From positions 12,139,723 to 12,203,722 of the forward strand of contig CM022677.1 in NCBI GenBank assembly GCA_012295275.1: a stretch of 64,000 bases of DNA. The letters are read 5' to 3'. The notes under the pieces were generated by a model, which did no database searches, had not been told where the DNA came from, and saw only the letters and a program-made list of their open reading frames with translations. Source of the stretch: Chrysomallon squamiferum. Lineage: Eukaryota; Mollusca; Gastropoda; Neomphalida; Peltospiridae. A program made the position numbers and the translations under genes. This document shows positions 24,463 to 36,904 of this stretch, piece after piece (positions within the stretch are counted from its first letter, which is position 1; the number at the start of each line of letters is the position of its first letter).

Positions 24463-25129
24463 AAAAAAAAATAGTAATAAATAAAAATAAAAATTATATT
24501 ACACAGATGCAGACACACACAAACGGTCTGTATTCACTGGGAAATAACTCTATTGATATGTATAAATTTGGCTATTGAACCGAAGTCGGAAAATAGATTT
24601 TTATATAATTAATTAGATTAGTAGGTTAGCATCACTCTTCACTAGCCAGCTTGAAGTTCATCTGACTGCAAGCAGCATAAAAACTAATCTTGGTTATTTG
24701 CTTTTAGAATGTGTATTCAGAGTTATTGAAATTAATAAACACAATCATGTTTATTAGTTACAAACATCAAATATTGTTTATCACTGTTATTGCCATAGTA
24801 ATTTGTCAGCGATGGCCCAAATGCAGATTCAGAAATGTGTTGCATTGTGTTGTTACTAAGAAACATATACGTGCTAATTAAACAGTTAAACATATTACAT
24901 TTTATTTGTGATTACTTCTAGAGCAAACCCAATTCCGTATACTGATAGAATCCCTGTGACACTGTCTTGAAAAAAAAAAAATTTTTTTTTAACAATACCA
25001 TTCTCTTAAAGGCTCGTTTCTTTTTCTCGAAATTTCGTCACATCAGCAAGATAGAGTTTCTTCACCCGTACTTTCGATGTTATCTTTTACAAAAAAAAAT
25101 TAAAAGTTAAATAAGGAGAAATAAAACAG

Positions 25130-25275
25130 CAATTTAGACATAAACGATTTAATAGATGATAAATATTAAACAAACAGTAAATCACTTACTAATCCAATTT
25201 AAACAAAAACGATTTAATAGATGATAGATATTAAACAAACAGTAAAACATTTACAAATTCAATTTAGACAAATAG
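25130..25275. repeat. Tandem duplication, about 65-bp period
   Basis: AACGATTTAATAGATGATA, then ATATTAAACAAACAGTAAA, occurs twice (25143 and 25208) in tandem. No coding content. Confidence 0.85.
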
Positions 25276-25505
25276 ATTAAGAAATAATTGTATTTCATAG
25301 TGGGTTCATTAATCGAGGTTTCATTCACACTCCCACTTGGTTCACTTGAAATATGAGGTCTCGTTTTGCTTTATGAAAAAATGAATGATTCAAAAGTTCC
25401 TTGCTTCCAAAGAAATGTTTATTTTTTCATTGTAAATTTCATGATAGCAAGCACGTGCTTCATTTGAAATTCATATCTTGGGCCTCAAAAATCTTGATTG
25501 CTTTT

Positions 25506-26800
25506 TTAATGTCCAAACACCTCACTGAGCCCTTTGAGATAAACAGGATTTTCCTCTGTTTTATGTTCTTCTTCAGCTTTTTCATGATGTTCTTTCATTT
25601 CAATGAGATCTTCATTTGTGAGCTCTTGGTCCTGTGCTTGAAACAGATCATTTATGTCATTAGTAGAAACATCAGGCTGCAATTTATTAGCGATACTAAT
25701 GATCGTTTCCATTTCATTTTGACCAGTATCTACTGACTCTTCAAATCCATGAACATTCTAAGTAAACTGAGGGCACAGTTTGTGCCAAACTCCTTTCATA
25801 GTTTTCTCTGTATCTTTGTTCCATGCTCGTTTTATTTTGTTTTACTGCATCTAGAACACTGAATGATTTCCAGAATCTTTTTGTGTGGGCCCTCCCTTTT
25901 TTATCAATAGCAGTTGTTAAGGTATCAAATGTTTGCGAAAGATAATAGGCTTTAAATGCTGCTATGATGCCTTGGATTATTGGTTGGAAAGGTGATGTTA
26001 TATTTGGTGGCACAAATACTCATCTAACATTAGGATGCTGATGTTGTAGGAATGATGGATGACCAGGAGCGTTATTTTCAAGCAGTAGCATGTGGAATGA
26101 AAGATATTTGTCTTTACAATACTTTTTAACATCCGGTACAAAGTGATGCATAAACCAGTTTTCAAATAGTGAAGCAGTAACCCAAGCATTTTCATTTGCT
26201 TTCCATATGACTGGAAGTGTAACCTGTCCAGGCCTTGGAGTTTTGGGGTTTTGGGCAGGATGCACAAGCAGGAGTTTTAACTTACAGTCTCCAGCTGAAT
26301 TACCTCCTATCTTTAGCTATATTAAAACCAGGCATTGATGACACTTCTTTTGCAATGTAGCTTCTTGCAGGCATTTGGTTCCAAAGTAGTCCAGTCTCAT
26401 CCACATTACAAATGTGTGCTGGTGTGTAATTATGCTCTTCTGTGATTTCTTCTAAAAAAATCTGGGAACAATTTTGCTATTTCAATATTAGCATTTGCAG
26501 CATCTCCTTGTATTTTTACATTATCATTATGCCAATCAGATTTATATATATATATATATATATAAAAGCAGCAGTTGCTTGCAATACATTTTTCTTCACT
26601 GCCACCTTCATATTTGTCTTTAAGAAATAGATACTGCTTTAGCACATATGACAGCTTGAGTCATAGGGATGTTTAATCTTTGTGCTAAGTCTAATAAATT
26701 TACTGGTTATGCTTTCATTTAAGACAGCATATTTTTGTTTCTAAAGTTCCCTTGTTCCGTTTCTTTTTATCATTAGCATTCACCAATGTAATATCTATTT
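25506..26800 (-). pseudogene. Tigger/Jerky-like (pogo family) transposase pseudogene
   Basis: Minus strand, N to C: a start at about 26811 (MSKQIDITLVNANDKKKRNK), a helix-turn-helix region too damaged to read, AHICNVDETGLLWNQMPARS near 26400 (first catalytic Asp, NVDETGL), WVTASLFENWFMHHFVPDVK near 26190, LLLENNAPGHP near 26070, QPIIQGIIAAFKAYYL near 25970, and a C-terminal helical segment to 25506. These are the ordered motifs of the pogo/Tigger DDE domain. Two catalytic Asp residues are lost: the Asp of the LDNAPGHP motif is Asn, and PMDQG is PIIQG. A (TA)n insertion and several frame changes also break it. Its terminal repeats were not found. Confidence 0.85.
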
Positions 26801-26899
26801 GTTTTGACATATTTGGTAAATTACAAAAACACTAAGCAGTGGTCTCCCCAGCATTTTTGAAAGGGACGGGGGGAATCGGCGTAACTGGTGCAAGTTAAA

Positions 26900-28380
26900 C
26901 GAAGTGATGGTACAGAACAATGTTCAAATTATTTGTTTGTCAAAAATACTCCTATAAATAATTGCATCAAATGCATTAAGTGTTATTTTATTTGCAGTCA
27001 AATAAATCAAAGTCTGTTGCAAGCGAGTTTTCTTTGGTTGTTCTGTGAATTATATTCTTTACAAAATTATGTATATATATATAGTTTTGTAACCTTCTGT
27101 ATATATTATGTATGCATGTGTGTTTGTGAAATGTGAGATCATTTTTATTGCTCTAAAATAAAAGATATTCGTGCAGTTTGATAATGAATATGAGAATGTG
27201 ACGAGTTGGTGATGCGCTGTTAATAATAAATAATAATCTGTTTTTGAATTATTATACAGTTGCATGTTAAAAAACGTGTAGTGATCATGTGCAATAATTT
27301 AGCTCTGCAAAGCCTGCTGCAGTAGCCTTGATTACACAGCCATACAGTTAGCATTTCAGACAAATCGGATTGCGTCCCTTTGAAATACTAGAGGGGGTAA
27401 TTTGTAAACATGACAGTCATTGCTTACATCTATTTTGTTTAAGAACAAGACAGGTGAACTGCTGACACCAAAGGTGTAAAACAATGGCATGACAGCCAGT
27501 CTAAATAAACGGGTGGTGGGTGTTGCTGCTGTTGCTGACGAATAGCAGGCGAACTCGTCATAAGCCATAAGTGATGCCAGCCTGCCATCTCTTACAGTAT
27601 GTAGCGAGACCTGTGCTAAGTCTAAATGGAAGGAGAAGAGAAGAGAATCTGAACACCACATGCACATATGGTGTCTGCATGCCAACTGATCAACACAGCT
27701 GAGGGAAACTTTAGTGCATGGCTGAATGAAAAATGAACAGACACATGCATTGTTAAAAAAAGATCATTAAAGTGGGATATCAGAATATGTTAAGCTAAGG
27801 GAGGTATTACTGTAATATATTGTAATATGCACATACATACATAATAAAAATCACCACATGGGCAGAATATCTGTAATAAGCAAACCATGTATTTGATTAT
27901 GCAACTGGTATACAATGACAACAATAACGAAAATATGAAAATAATATATTTTTTTTTAGTTTTTAACTTTAACTTTTTAACTTTTTTTTGATTTGTAAAA
28001 GACAGTGATTTGTGTGTAAATGATATAATCATTTTAAACAGCATTTAGTTCCACATAAATTTAGGTCAATCTCACAATGCAGAAATTCACTTTATATCAA
28101 GCTCCCCTATTCAGCGATAACCTTGGTGATATCATCAGACAACATAAATGCAATTTCTGCTGTGCATAGATTGCCTTGTAGAGATCACCCTTCTGCACAC
28201 TCATACATATATATAAAATATATACTATTTCAAGTTAAAATAAATTATCTGTGGTGAACTTTAATTCATATTTTGGTACAATATTTTGATAAACCACTTG
28301 TGATGATATAGAAAGGGCATATAAAGCTGCATAAACTCATGTAAGATTATGTCTTGTTACTCGACCAATTGCTAAAAAGT
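26900..28380. other. No gene seen
   Basis: AT-rich non-coding sequence. A less AT-rich patch at 27356-27700 is open on the minus strand for 110 codons (ending FVVSSS-type residues), but it has no recognisable domain or flanking splice sites, and I do not call it. Confidence 0.35.
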
Positions 28381-28384
28381 AATG

Positions 28385-29290
28385 GGTCATTCCATGAAAA
28401 ATCAGCCAATTAGTGGAACATTATAAACCAACCAGTTCAGATTTTTATAAAAATTAGTACAAATATTTCCAAAATGATCTCACTACAGGCAAAATACCTT
28501 TAAATTCCATTTCCTGCATAGCTTTTATGAGCAGCTGGAAAGGACCACCAGTGCTTAAAATGATTATAGGTATTAAAATACCTTAATCAAGTTAATGTAA
28601 AAACTGGTTATCATTCAGTGCATGTTATTTATTTTTAATAACTTTTAGTTTGAACATTGTTCTTCTCTGTTCAGACTTCTACCATATCTAACATATGAAA
28701 AGGTTCAGAAATGAACAAATTATGAGAAATATTTCATTGCCGTTAATTCAGTTTGAGACAAGTTCTAAATAAAACTACAATTAAATAGAAAAAAAGAAAA
28801 AAAAAGACTAAAGGTTTTGGGGCACATGGTTCAGTTCATCCTGACACTGTCTAGGACAAGCTGTGCTTGCCTCCTAGGCAAAAACCTGTGGGTTATTCTG
28901 TGTCAAATTACCCAATGGGTTAAACTGGACCATCTCAGATTTTTATGAGTCTTGGTATACTTGTTGATTGGGAAAAATTTTAGTGGTTTGGGAGATACGG
29001 CTCACCAAATTTTGAGATTTTTGGCCACCAACCTTTGAACCCTCATATCTCAGGAACTGCTGGGCTAATCTTCATAAAATTGGTATTTTTTGAAAAGGCA
29101 ATATGACAAGGATTCCAAATCTGCCATTGTTGTTCAGTTTGAAGACTATTGCGGTATACTGACCTTATGACATTGTGGAGCATGTGACCTTGAGATGACC
29201 TTTCTTGAAATTTGATCTCCCACATGTTAACTAAAACATATAAAAGGTTTTTTTTATTTAGCCACATTATAGATTTTGTAAGATATTAAA
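28385..29290. mobile_element. Degraded MITE, same family as 32124-32420
   Basis: CCCAATGGGTTAAACTGGAC and CATCTCAGATTTTTATGAG near 28909, and CTCAGGAACTGCTGGGCTAA near 29050, match the terminal and internal parts of the element at 32124-32420. A further degraded end (GGGTCATTCCATGAAAAATC) is at 28385. Boundaries are unclear. Confidence 0.5.
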
Positions 29291-29294
29291 TAAT

Positions 29295-29325
<31 letters not shown>

Positions 29326-29713
29326 TTAAATAATGTTTGTGCTGTATTTTTTGCATACAGTGTCAACAACTATTCACTGATTTTCATTTTTACTAATGTT
29401 TGCAGCTTCAGGTTTTTCATAGGTCAAAATAATAAAAGAGAAAAGAAATAAACCACACCCCCAAAAAAAAAGTCGAAAACCCCATCACAACAAACCTGAA
29501 TATTTTCAAATATATATAAAAGAGAGGGGAAATAAATATAATTAACAGAAATATTTTTGATTATAAGTAAATGTTAGTATTAGCAGTTTCTGTTCTAACA
29601 TTGAAATAAAATTGTTTAACAATAATTGATTCAACAAAATAAAAAAACAAATGAATGGAAAACAAAACAAGAACAACAAACTGAAACAATTATATATTTT
29701 TTTTTTTTTGCAG

Positions 29714-30019
29714 GTTTGACGATATTAGCAGATGCAGCCAGTGGTGTTATCAGTCAAAGTTACACATTCCAGTGTTCTTCAACCGACACTATCACTTACC
29801 CTGTGTCATTTGTGAGGGACGGACATTCTGTGTGTTCAGTCCTGCCAAGCTGTGCTGAAGCCGGTGCTCTTCCTGGTTACTCTTGTAAATGTGCTGGTGA
29901 CACAGGAATTTCCAAATTCTTCAATATGACAATCAACAATGTCAGTCTTGTAGATGAAACTAGCTGGACATGCAACCATGATAGAAGTATTAGCAAGCTA
30001 GTTTATTTCCAAGTTGACA
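29714..30019 (+). CDS. Ig domain A exon, receptor copy 1
   Basis: A 306-nt exon between a poly-T acceptor (TTTTTTTTTTGCAG) and donor ACA/GTAAGT, symmetric phase 1-1. It encodes one 102-residue Ig-like domain: Cys21 in TFQC, Cys87 in the F-strand motif DETSWTC, and four extra cysteines at 41, 47, 58 and 60, all at identical positions in copy 2 (56323-56628). The usual core Trp is replaced by VSFVRD. It is probably the membrane-distal, extracellular domain. Only about 55% of residues match copy 2, against about 93% in the next domain. No leader exon can be assigned with certainty. Ligand unknown. Confidence 0.8.
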
Positions 30020-30649
30020 GTAAGTTATTTGTTTTTAATTTGATAAAGTAATAGATTTTATTTATTTTAAATTATATTCTTTGTTCCAGTTGTGTTTTTA
30101 TATAATAATTATTCCATTAAAGAATTATGTGGTATGTATAACTGTAAAATTAGGAAAGAAAAAATAATTTTCTATTTTAATATCACAGTTTTATATTTTT
30201 ATATATAAAATGTCAGCAGTGCTAATCATTATGGAGTTTTAATCTGATATATGAGATAGGCTATTTCTTAAGTTGGTGATGTAGTTCCATATTGGCATAT
30301 CTCTGTTTTACATTAGTGATGGTGACCATCTTGGATTTTGGGCTTAAAAATGTGTTACCTAAGATTTTTATTTACTTCTGAACCAAGCGAAGTCAAAATG
30401 ATCACTCACTATCGCAATTTTGGCATCTGATTCCTATGGAACTGTGAAATTCATGCATGGTGGTCTAAATTATACAAAAAAGACAAGCGTAAATTTCTGG
30501 CCTGAAGTATGGAACTTTGCCCATTTGTTTCCTTATTCCGTAAAATATATTGTCAAGTTGAAATATGTGAAAACTTCAAGCATTTACTTACATCCTAGTT
30601 AAATGAAATGAATACAGAGTGTGTATGTTTGAGTGATAATCATATTTCT

Positions 30650-32610
30650 CTACACCTTTATATTTTGTGTTAAGAACCATGTCCAGTTTGTATTAGGCAT
30701 ATTTGTTTTAAAATGTCATGTCAAAAATGAAGAATGATGGTAACAGCCTTTGCCTTTTCTTTCTTGTAATTTGAGTAATGCTTACCTGTTGGAATAGACA
30801 GCTTAATTTTTCCTCCCATATTTTAGTTCAGTTCTTCAACTGATCTGTCAGTATAAACATGTCTGCAATGATCTTGAGAATAGGCACTGTCATCTATAGT
30901 TCTCTCTGTGTTTTCATCTGGTATATAGCCTTTTGAATATCTGGAAAGTACTCTCTTCCATGCATGAAATACAAAGTACATGCAGACGTTTTTTTATCTT
31001 GTTGTTTATGAACTATGAATTTTTTCTTTTTTGTTTGTATCGTTCATGCCTGATGGATTTGTTGTTGTTTTGGCATTTTTTGGCTATGCTAGTGCATTTG
31101 ATTACCTGTGATTCACAGCTCAGACTGCAGTCGAACATGATCCACAGAAAGTTGGCTCTTTATCTAGAGGTAATATTTCCTTCAGTTATGAAGCTGAGTT
31201 TTATTTCTTTGTTGGCCAAGCTAATGATATATGTAATTTTCATTTTATTTGAATATCCCAGCAATGTCTTTGAATTTTTCAGTTGTGTGCAGAGCTTCTC
31301 ACATTTGCTGTTGTAACTCGTTCTTCTGAATATCATATAACCAGGTAGTCTGCATATATTGCTCCATAAATCCAAGTGGGGTATCCTTTAATCTATCATT
31401 ATTATAAAATGTTCAAGAGAGTTGCTCCGAGAAGTCCATGTACAAATTTTTCTTTCTACATTCTTGGTCTTTTGAACATGTACAATGTTAGCATCTTTAG
31501 ATTCAATTCCTCATTCCAGTCTTTGTCAAAAGACTGCAAATGTAGGATATCTTCTTTTTTTTTTTCTCTCTCTCTCTCTCTTCTTTGAATCCACTCTTAA
31601 TCTTGTCATATGGAGGGATCTGATCTTTAGTGGATCCTTTTTATCAGCTTTCCTACAGAGCGTTTTAAATTGATGGTGCTGAAGTGGTTTTAATTTATAC
31701 TTTCCTATTTTGTGGATTCATATAGTGTTGATTTTCTCTCAGATTGTGCTACAGAGCTATTGACTCAGCTAGCACTGAAGATCTCTAAAAGAATGTTTTG
31801 GTATCTTTTCCCTGATACTAGAGCATTTCATTAGTGATATCCATTTGGGGTGGCAAATGTTTGCTTGGTCAAGGACTTTTCATTTAATAATTTCTGTTAT
31901 ATCATCATCTTCTTTTATCATAGACTTCTCTCTTTCAGTGTGATTGAATGTTTAGATAATTCATTCTTTCAAAGCTATATATAAGATGATTAGATGCTTT
32001 GTTGCCTGTAAGTAATTTCTGATTGTATTGAACAACAGCTGTTGCAGATACACAGGCTCAAAAACTTCTTTCCTTCTCTGTCCAGATTCAGTTTTGTCTT
32101 TCTTTTCTAGTTTCGACAAACAGTCATTCCGTGTCAAATCACCCAATGGGTTAAACCTGACCATCTCAGATTTTTAAATGTGGTTTATTTGAAGATTGGC
32201 CCAGTAGTTCCTGGGAAATGATGGTTTAAAGGTTGATTATTTGCCCATTTTGGCCAAACAATCTAGAATTTTGGGGACCATATCTCCCACACCACTGGTT
32301 CACTTGGTGTAAAATTTGTGGCTGTGGAATCCCAATCAACAAGTAATACCAAGTTTCATGAAAATCTGAGATTGTCAGGTTTAAAATATCTTTTCTGGGG
32401 GGTGATTTGACACGGAATGACCCAAACGCTGTTTTGGGCTTTGCAGTTATTGCCTTCAGTTGCATGTTGTTTTTGACTGTTGGTTCCAGTTCCACTATTT
32501 CTGTAGCTTCATATAAGAGACATCTAAAAACTGTAGGTCATCTGTCCAGTGAGGTGTACACTTTCTTCTGGCTCTTCTTCAGATGATTTCCTTTGCCATT
32601 TATTACCAAG
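30650..32610 (-). mobile_element. Non-LTR reverse transcriptase/RNase H remnant in the copy 1 intron
   Basis: Minus strand: near 31350 IYADYLVI(stop)YSEERVTTANV resembles the YADD catalytic box of reverse transcriptase (second Asp replaced by Tyr). Near 31150 LDKEPTFCGSC fits the downstream RT motif. Near 30870-30740 HVYTDRSVEEL...NMGGKI and IPTGKHYSNYKKEKAKA fit a ribonuclease H domain (TDGS...E). Many stops. Copy 2 has only about 400 bp between the equivalent flanks (57420-57825), so this 2-kb piece inserted after the duplication or was lost from copy 2. Confidence 0.6.
32124..32420. mobile_element. MITE with TTCCGTGTCAAATCACCC terminal repeats
   Basis: A foldback element of about 297 bp: TCATTCCGTGTCAAATCACC at the left, its inverse at the right, and inner inverted arms GACCATCTCAGATTTTT / AAAATCTGAGATTGTC. 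It sits inside the RT remnant (30650-32610), so it is the younger insertion. A related copy lies at 28385-29290. Confidence 0.85.
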
Positions 32611-34213
32611 AACATCTTACAAAATAAATGGTACCTATGTGATCTGTTAAACAATCATTATCACTAAGCACATAAATCATTTCACACCATTGTTGATTTC
32701 ACCAAAGATTTCTGTCAAATTTGCTTTGTTACTGGTATTATTATTATCTTTTTTTAAACAGTGGGTTTTAATATATTTGACCAATTATCATTGACACTGT
32801 GCTCTGATTTTACATAATGCACATATCAGTTTTGTGTGACAACCACATTGAAATAAGAATTACAATTGTATATGTTACAGGAATTTAGATGGGATTTCAA
32901 AATTAAATCGGTTTTCAGACACAGGTTAGAGTAACTTAGTGATTAATACTGTTGACTCAGTTTTGATGGTAATGGCATTTATCAACATTTGTGTCTGAAC
33001 TGTTTAGTGTGTAAATATGAGGGGTGTTCACCTGGTTTTATTTCATCATAAATATACGAGTGTAAACAAGTGTTTGGTAATATTTGCAGTGCCACTTTTC
33101 ATTTATTCAAATTGGAGTTACCCAATTGCATTGCAATATAGTTTACACTATCTGTAGATCCAGAATCCATATTCTAGCAATTTAGAGCAAGTTTTATCTG
33201 ACAGCTATCTCATAAATATGCAAATCATATTGTTATATATTTCAAATTAATTTTGGACCTATAATGCTGTATCTTACCAATTTAAAACAGTTTAGTGTTA
33301 GGTAGATGGCATTGGAAAAAAAAGACAACTGGGAAAAGTCAGCTGAAAAAACAAAACAAAAACCAACCAACAAAAACAATGACTGGAAATATGAAAAAAA
33401 AAGAACTGTGCCACATATTACAACCATTATAACACTTGAGACATATCTTATATAATAAAAGTTTTTACAATCTACATTTAATAGATATTGCCAGATATTT
33501 GTATTTTGTGTGTAAATCAAATATTTTTCATGGTGTAATGAAAATGAAAACCATTACAATAAAATCATATAAAATGTATTAATAACTGATTTGTTAAAAA
33601 AATACAAGAAAGAAAACAACAAAAATTCATATTTTACACACAAAATTTATTTTAAATAAAATGACACTTGTTTAAACAAGAGGCTGATCATTGTAAATTA
33701 GGAGATTTAAAAAAAAATATATTCTGAATTTTACACTGGAAATGTCTTCAAGTGTTCATAAAAGAAATATGTTAAACTGAAGATCTAAAATTAATTCTAG
33801 AAAATGTGTATTTAATTAGTAATAAATAAACAAAAAAGAAAGCAAAAACAATAATTACATAAAAATCATGTTTAGAAGGCAACATCTGTACACTCAGAAA
33901 TGTTTTAAAATTACAGAGGTAAAGGTTTCCTAGAATAATTGTATATCCCAAGTAGAACATTATAACAATATAACAATATATATAATCTAGTACAATTTTT
34001 ACTAAATTGTCTTAAACACTTCTTTTGCTGACTTTCTTATTTTCTGCAAAAATAACAAGTTGCCCATTTTTGTGACATATCTGCTTCATTGAAATAGGGA
34101 TTCTTTATTTCATTATTATTTTTTTTATATATATATATTTTCATTTAAAATCTGATAAATTTTTTACACCATAAGGAATAGTACAGTGAATTTTCTTTAT
34201 CTTCATTTTCCAG

Positions 34214-34552
34214 CTCCAGTTAATTATACAATCACAGAAGTTTCTGGTTCAAGGCCAAACTCATTTAACATGACCGAGGGAGACTCTGCTGTTTTTACCT
34301 GTGTTGTACAGGGAGCCAAACCAGCACCAAATGAGACACAGATCTTGTGGTACGTAGACAGTAACAAGCTTCCTGTCAGCATCACTGGATCTCCCACTAC
34401 TACTGACAGACTGACAACATTAAGTGTGACGTACACAGCCAGCAGAGAACATGATGGTCAGAAAGTTTTCTGTGCTGCTGAAAATAACTTGATGATTGAC
34501 CAAAGTATCCCTGCTGTCAGCTCAAGTAACAAAATTGAACTACATATACAAA
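34214..34552 (+). CDS. Ig domain B exon, receptor copy 1
   Basis: A 339-nt phase 1-1 exon after a CATTTTCCAG acceptor, donor AAA/GTGATC. It encodes a membrane-proximal I/V-type Ig domain: the B-strand Cys in SAVFTCVVQG, the core Trp in ILWYVD, and the F-strand Cys in HDGQKVFCAAEN. N-glycosylation sites include NYT and NMT. Very close to 59281-59619 (about eight differences in 113 residues). The flanking intron and the (GT)n tract downstream are also shared. Confidence 0.85.
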
Positions 34553-34624
34553 GTGATCACCATTTTTTCTTTGTATTTTATTTCTTACCTTGTGTAAAAT
34601 GAAGAAGTAGTTTCAAATGTAATA

Positions 34625-34630
<6 letters not shown>

Positions 34631-34689
<59 letters not shown>
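34631..34689. repeat. (GT)n microsatellite, position shared with copy 2
   Basis: About 29 GT units directly after Ig exon B. The duplicate at 59689-59732 sits at the same place, so the repeat predates the duplication. Confidence 0.9.
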
Positions 34690-34693
<4 letters not shown>

Positions 34694-35257
34694 TATGGTT
34701 TTTAGTAACAAGTCTGAAAGTAACCAGCACCTAACAAATACTGTTTATTTGAAATGTATGATTTGTAACATTTTGATATTAACGATGATTTAGATTTGTT
34801 GTACAGAATTGATTCGGTGTGTTAACTGTAAAATAGTGTGCATGTGCTTTAAGATTAATTAAATCTCACTGTAATGGAACAAATATCAGGAATATTCTTC
34901 AGAGAATGATTTGTTGACCTATTCAGAAATTATTCAGGCAGCGAGATCTTGAAACATGACCAGATGAATAATTATGTCCCAGTCAGTAAGTTAATTTTGA
35001 TACCAGAGTCTATTCTTACTGGCTTCATTGCAGAGTTTTATTTGGCTTTGAATAACATAAACAAATTAAAATATGGCAAATTAGAAACAGTTTGATCAAA
35101 TTTAGTGACAGGTCTGGTATATTTTCATTTATTGACATAGAAAATGATAGATCATTTTGATAGGGACAGGAACATTTTTTATTTCAAGACTTTAATTTTT
35201 TAAATAAAACTGCAAGTGGTGGATGGACCAGTGAATTACATTTTTCCTTCTTAGCAG

Positions 35258-35493
35258 AAAAAAGAAATTCAACAAATGTTCCTACAACAACTCGAAACCT
35301 GGGATCAGGTTCTGGCTGTAATGTAGTTTGTATTATCCTCATTACAGTTATCAGTGTCACAGGTCTTTGTATAATCATAACATGCTGTCTGATACCACTA
35401 AGAAACCAAAACACAAAGAAAAATGATAAAACTACAAATATTGAACTGAACAGTAAAATGAACACTGAAAAGTCTGAAACAGGTTTCTGTTGA
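35258..35493 (+). CDS. Transmembrane/tail exon, receptor copy 1 (tail cut short)
   Basis: The acceptor TTCTTAGCAG is followed in phase 1 by KRNSTNVPTTTRNLGSGSG, a membrane helix (CNVVCIILITVISVTGLCII) and a charged cytoplasmic segment ending KSETGFC and TGA at 35493. It joins in frame to Ig exon B (34552, phase 1), so copy 1 can encode Ig-Ig-TM. Copies 2 and 3 read KSQTE here, where this copy lacks two bases (CTGAAACAGG against CTCAAACTGAGG), so the early stop is a frameshift. The original tail continues out of frame to 35892. Type I single-pass receptor by topology. Confidence 0.75.
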
Positions 35494-35892
35494 TATCAAA
35501 GCAGAAGAAAAGTGTAACATTCAAGAGAACACAGACAAAACACATGACACTGAAGGTGTAGAAACTTCACAGTCTGTCAAAGATAGGATTGGTAATAATC
35601 TTCACACAATATGCCTGGTAACCATGGAAGTGATGAAGATAATGAAAGTTCTGAAGATTACTCATATAATCAGACAAATGTAAAACCTGCAAATCAACCA
35701 GTCAGTAAAGATGTCTGTGAAGAACACACAAGATCTGAAGTTTGTCAACAGTCAGTCACTGATTCACTGAATAAAACTGAAGTGAGCAACAATACAGCAG
35801 AGAGCCAACATCCAACCAGACAGAATCACAATAATGTTGATCATCAGAAAACAAAACGTATTACTACTATTGATGTGAAAATCAAATTATAA
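35494..35892 (+). pseudogene. Out-of-frame remainder of the copy 1 cytoplasmic tail
   Basis: Beyond the TGA, homology to copy 3 continues in two frames: VSVDIKAEEKCNIQENTDK, then after a further one-base loss near 35604 the long open stretch 35611-35892 (NQPVSKDVCEEHTRSEVCQQ and on to RITTIDVKIKL, stop). The tail is acidic, Ser/Asn-rich and hydrophilic, with one Tyr cluster (EDYSYNQT). Two independent small indels separate it from the helix. Confidence 0.6.
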
Positions 35893-36195
35893 ACAAATGA
35901 AGCAGTTTCAAAGTTAATTTGTTTTTTATTCCAGACTTTTTATTTGCTTCAGCTCAGTACACTTAGCTACATTCTTCATTATTTCAGATAATTTCTAGAA
36001 GCCAGCGATTGTATTGTGGATTCTGCTTAACTAATCAAGGAATAGCTTTATTTCTATCTTTTTTGCTAATTCTGATATAAGCAAAATAAAAAAGCTTTTA
36101 AAAGAAGTTTATACAATGTTGACTGTTTTAGTTCCACTCTGAGTAATATGCTTATTAACATAGATAAAGTTACAGCTTAATGCTTGTCTTTCACA

Positions 36196-36198
<3 letters not shown>

Positions 36199-36226
<28 letters not shown>
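36199..36226. repeat. (CA)n microsatellite
   Basis: Pure CA tract of about 14 units, downstream of the copy 1 tail. Confidence 0.9.
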
Positions 36227-36230
<4 letters not shown>

Positions 36231-36871
36231 GAGATAAATGCAAGTCTGCTGCTTTATTATACTGTAAAACCTTTTATAAACACTTTTTAACAGTTTTGAA
36301 TATAATGTTTGCAGTAAGAACTTCCATGACAGATTAAAATATATTAACTAAAATTGAGAAAAACCTTGAAACAAATTTATTTTCTCTTTCATTCTTTCTT
36401 TTCTTCTTCACTAGATCATAGAGCATCACTATTACTGTTATATACCTGGTTTTTATATATGTAAAGTTTCACCAATACATATGTTGAGTATGTATGGTTT
36501 GAACCCAGAAATTACCAGTTGTTGGCCTGCTCTGACAGTGTGTTTTGTTGTGGAATGTCCTGTATGGATGTTTTAATGAGACAGACCAGAATGTTTACAT
36601 TTGATCTGATTATATTTCTGATTTATTATCTGAAATTATAATTTATAAATTAAATATTAAGGGTACTTGTCTAGTTTTAGTAATCACTGTTTGCATCACC
36701 TTGTCCTTTGATATTATAGTAATAATAATTTTATTATTAATATTAATATTTATTGGATATTTTTCTTTTTCTTTTTTAAAATGTATTTTCTCCACTTCAC
36801 TTGTTTTTACCATACTAAAGTTTAATTCATAAACATTATTTATTTTATTCATATTAATGTGTTTATATTAG

Positions 36872-36904
36872 AATCAACATGAACAGAAACAACACCATCA
36901 AGCA
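36872..36904 (+). pseudogene. Ser/Thr stalk mini-exon, copy 1
   Basis: A 33-nt candidate exon (acceptor TTATATTAG, donor AGCA/GTAAGT). In phase 1 it reads (x)ST(stop)TETTPSS; copy 3 lacks that stop. In phase it could bridge Ig exon B to the membrane exon at 40539. The stop means it cannot be used as it stands. Confidence 0.35.

Noticed and set aside
27356-27685. Minus-strand open frame of 109 codons
   Set aside because: No recognised domain, no splice context, and a composition that could be chance.
30933-31316. Plus-strand hydrophobic open frame of 127 codons
   Set aside because: It is antisense to the reverse-transcriptase/RNase H relic, which explains the sequence better.
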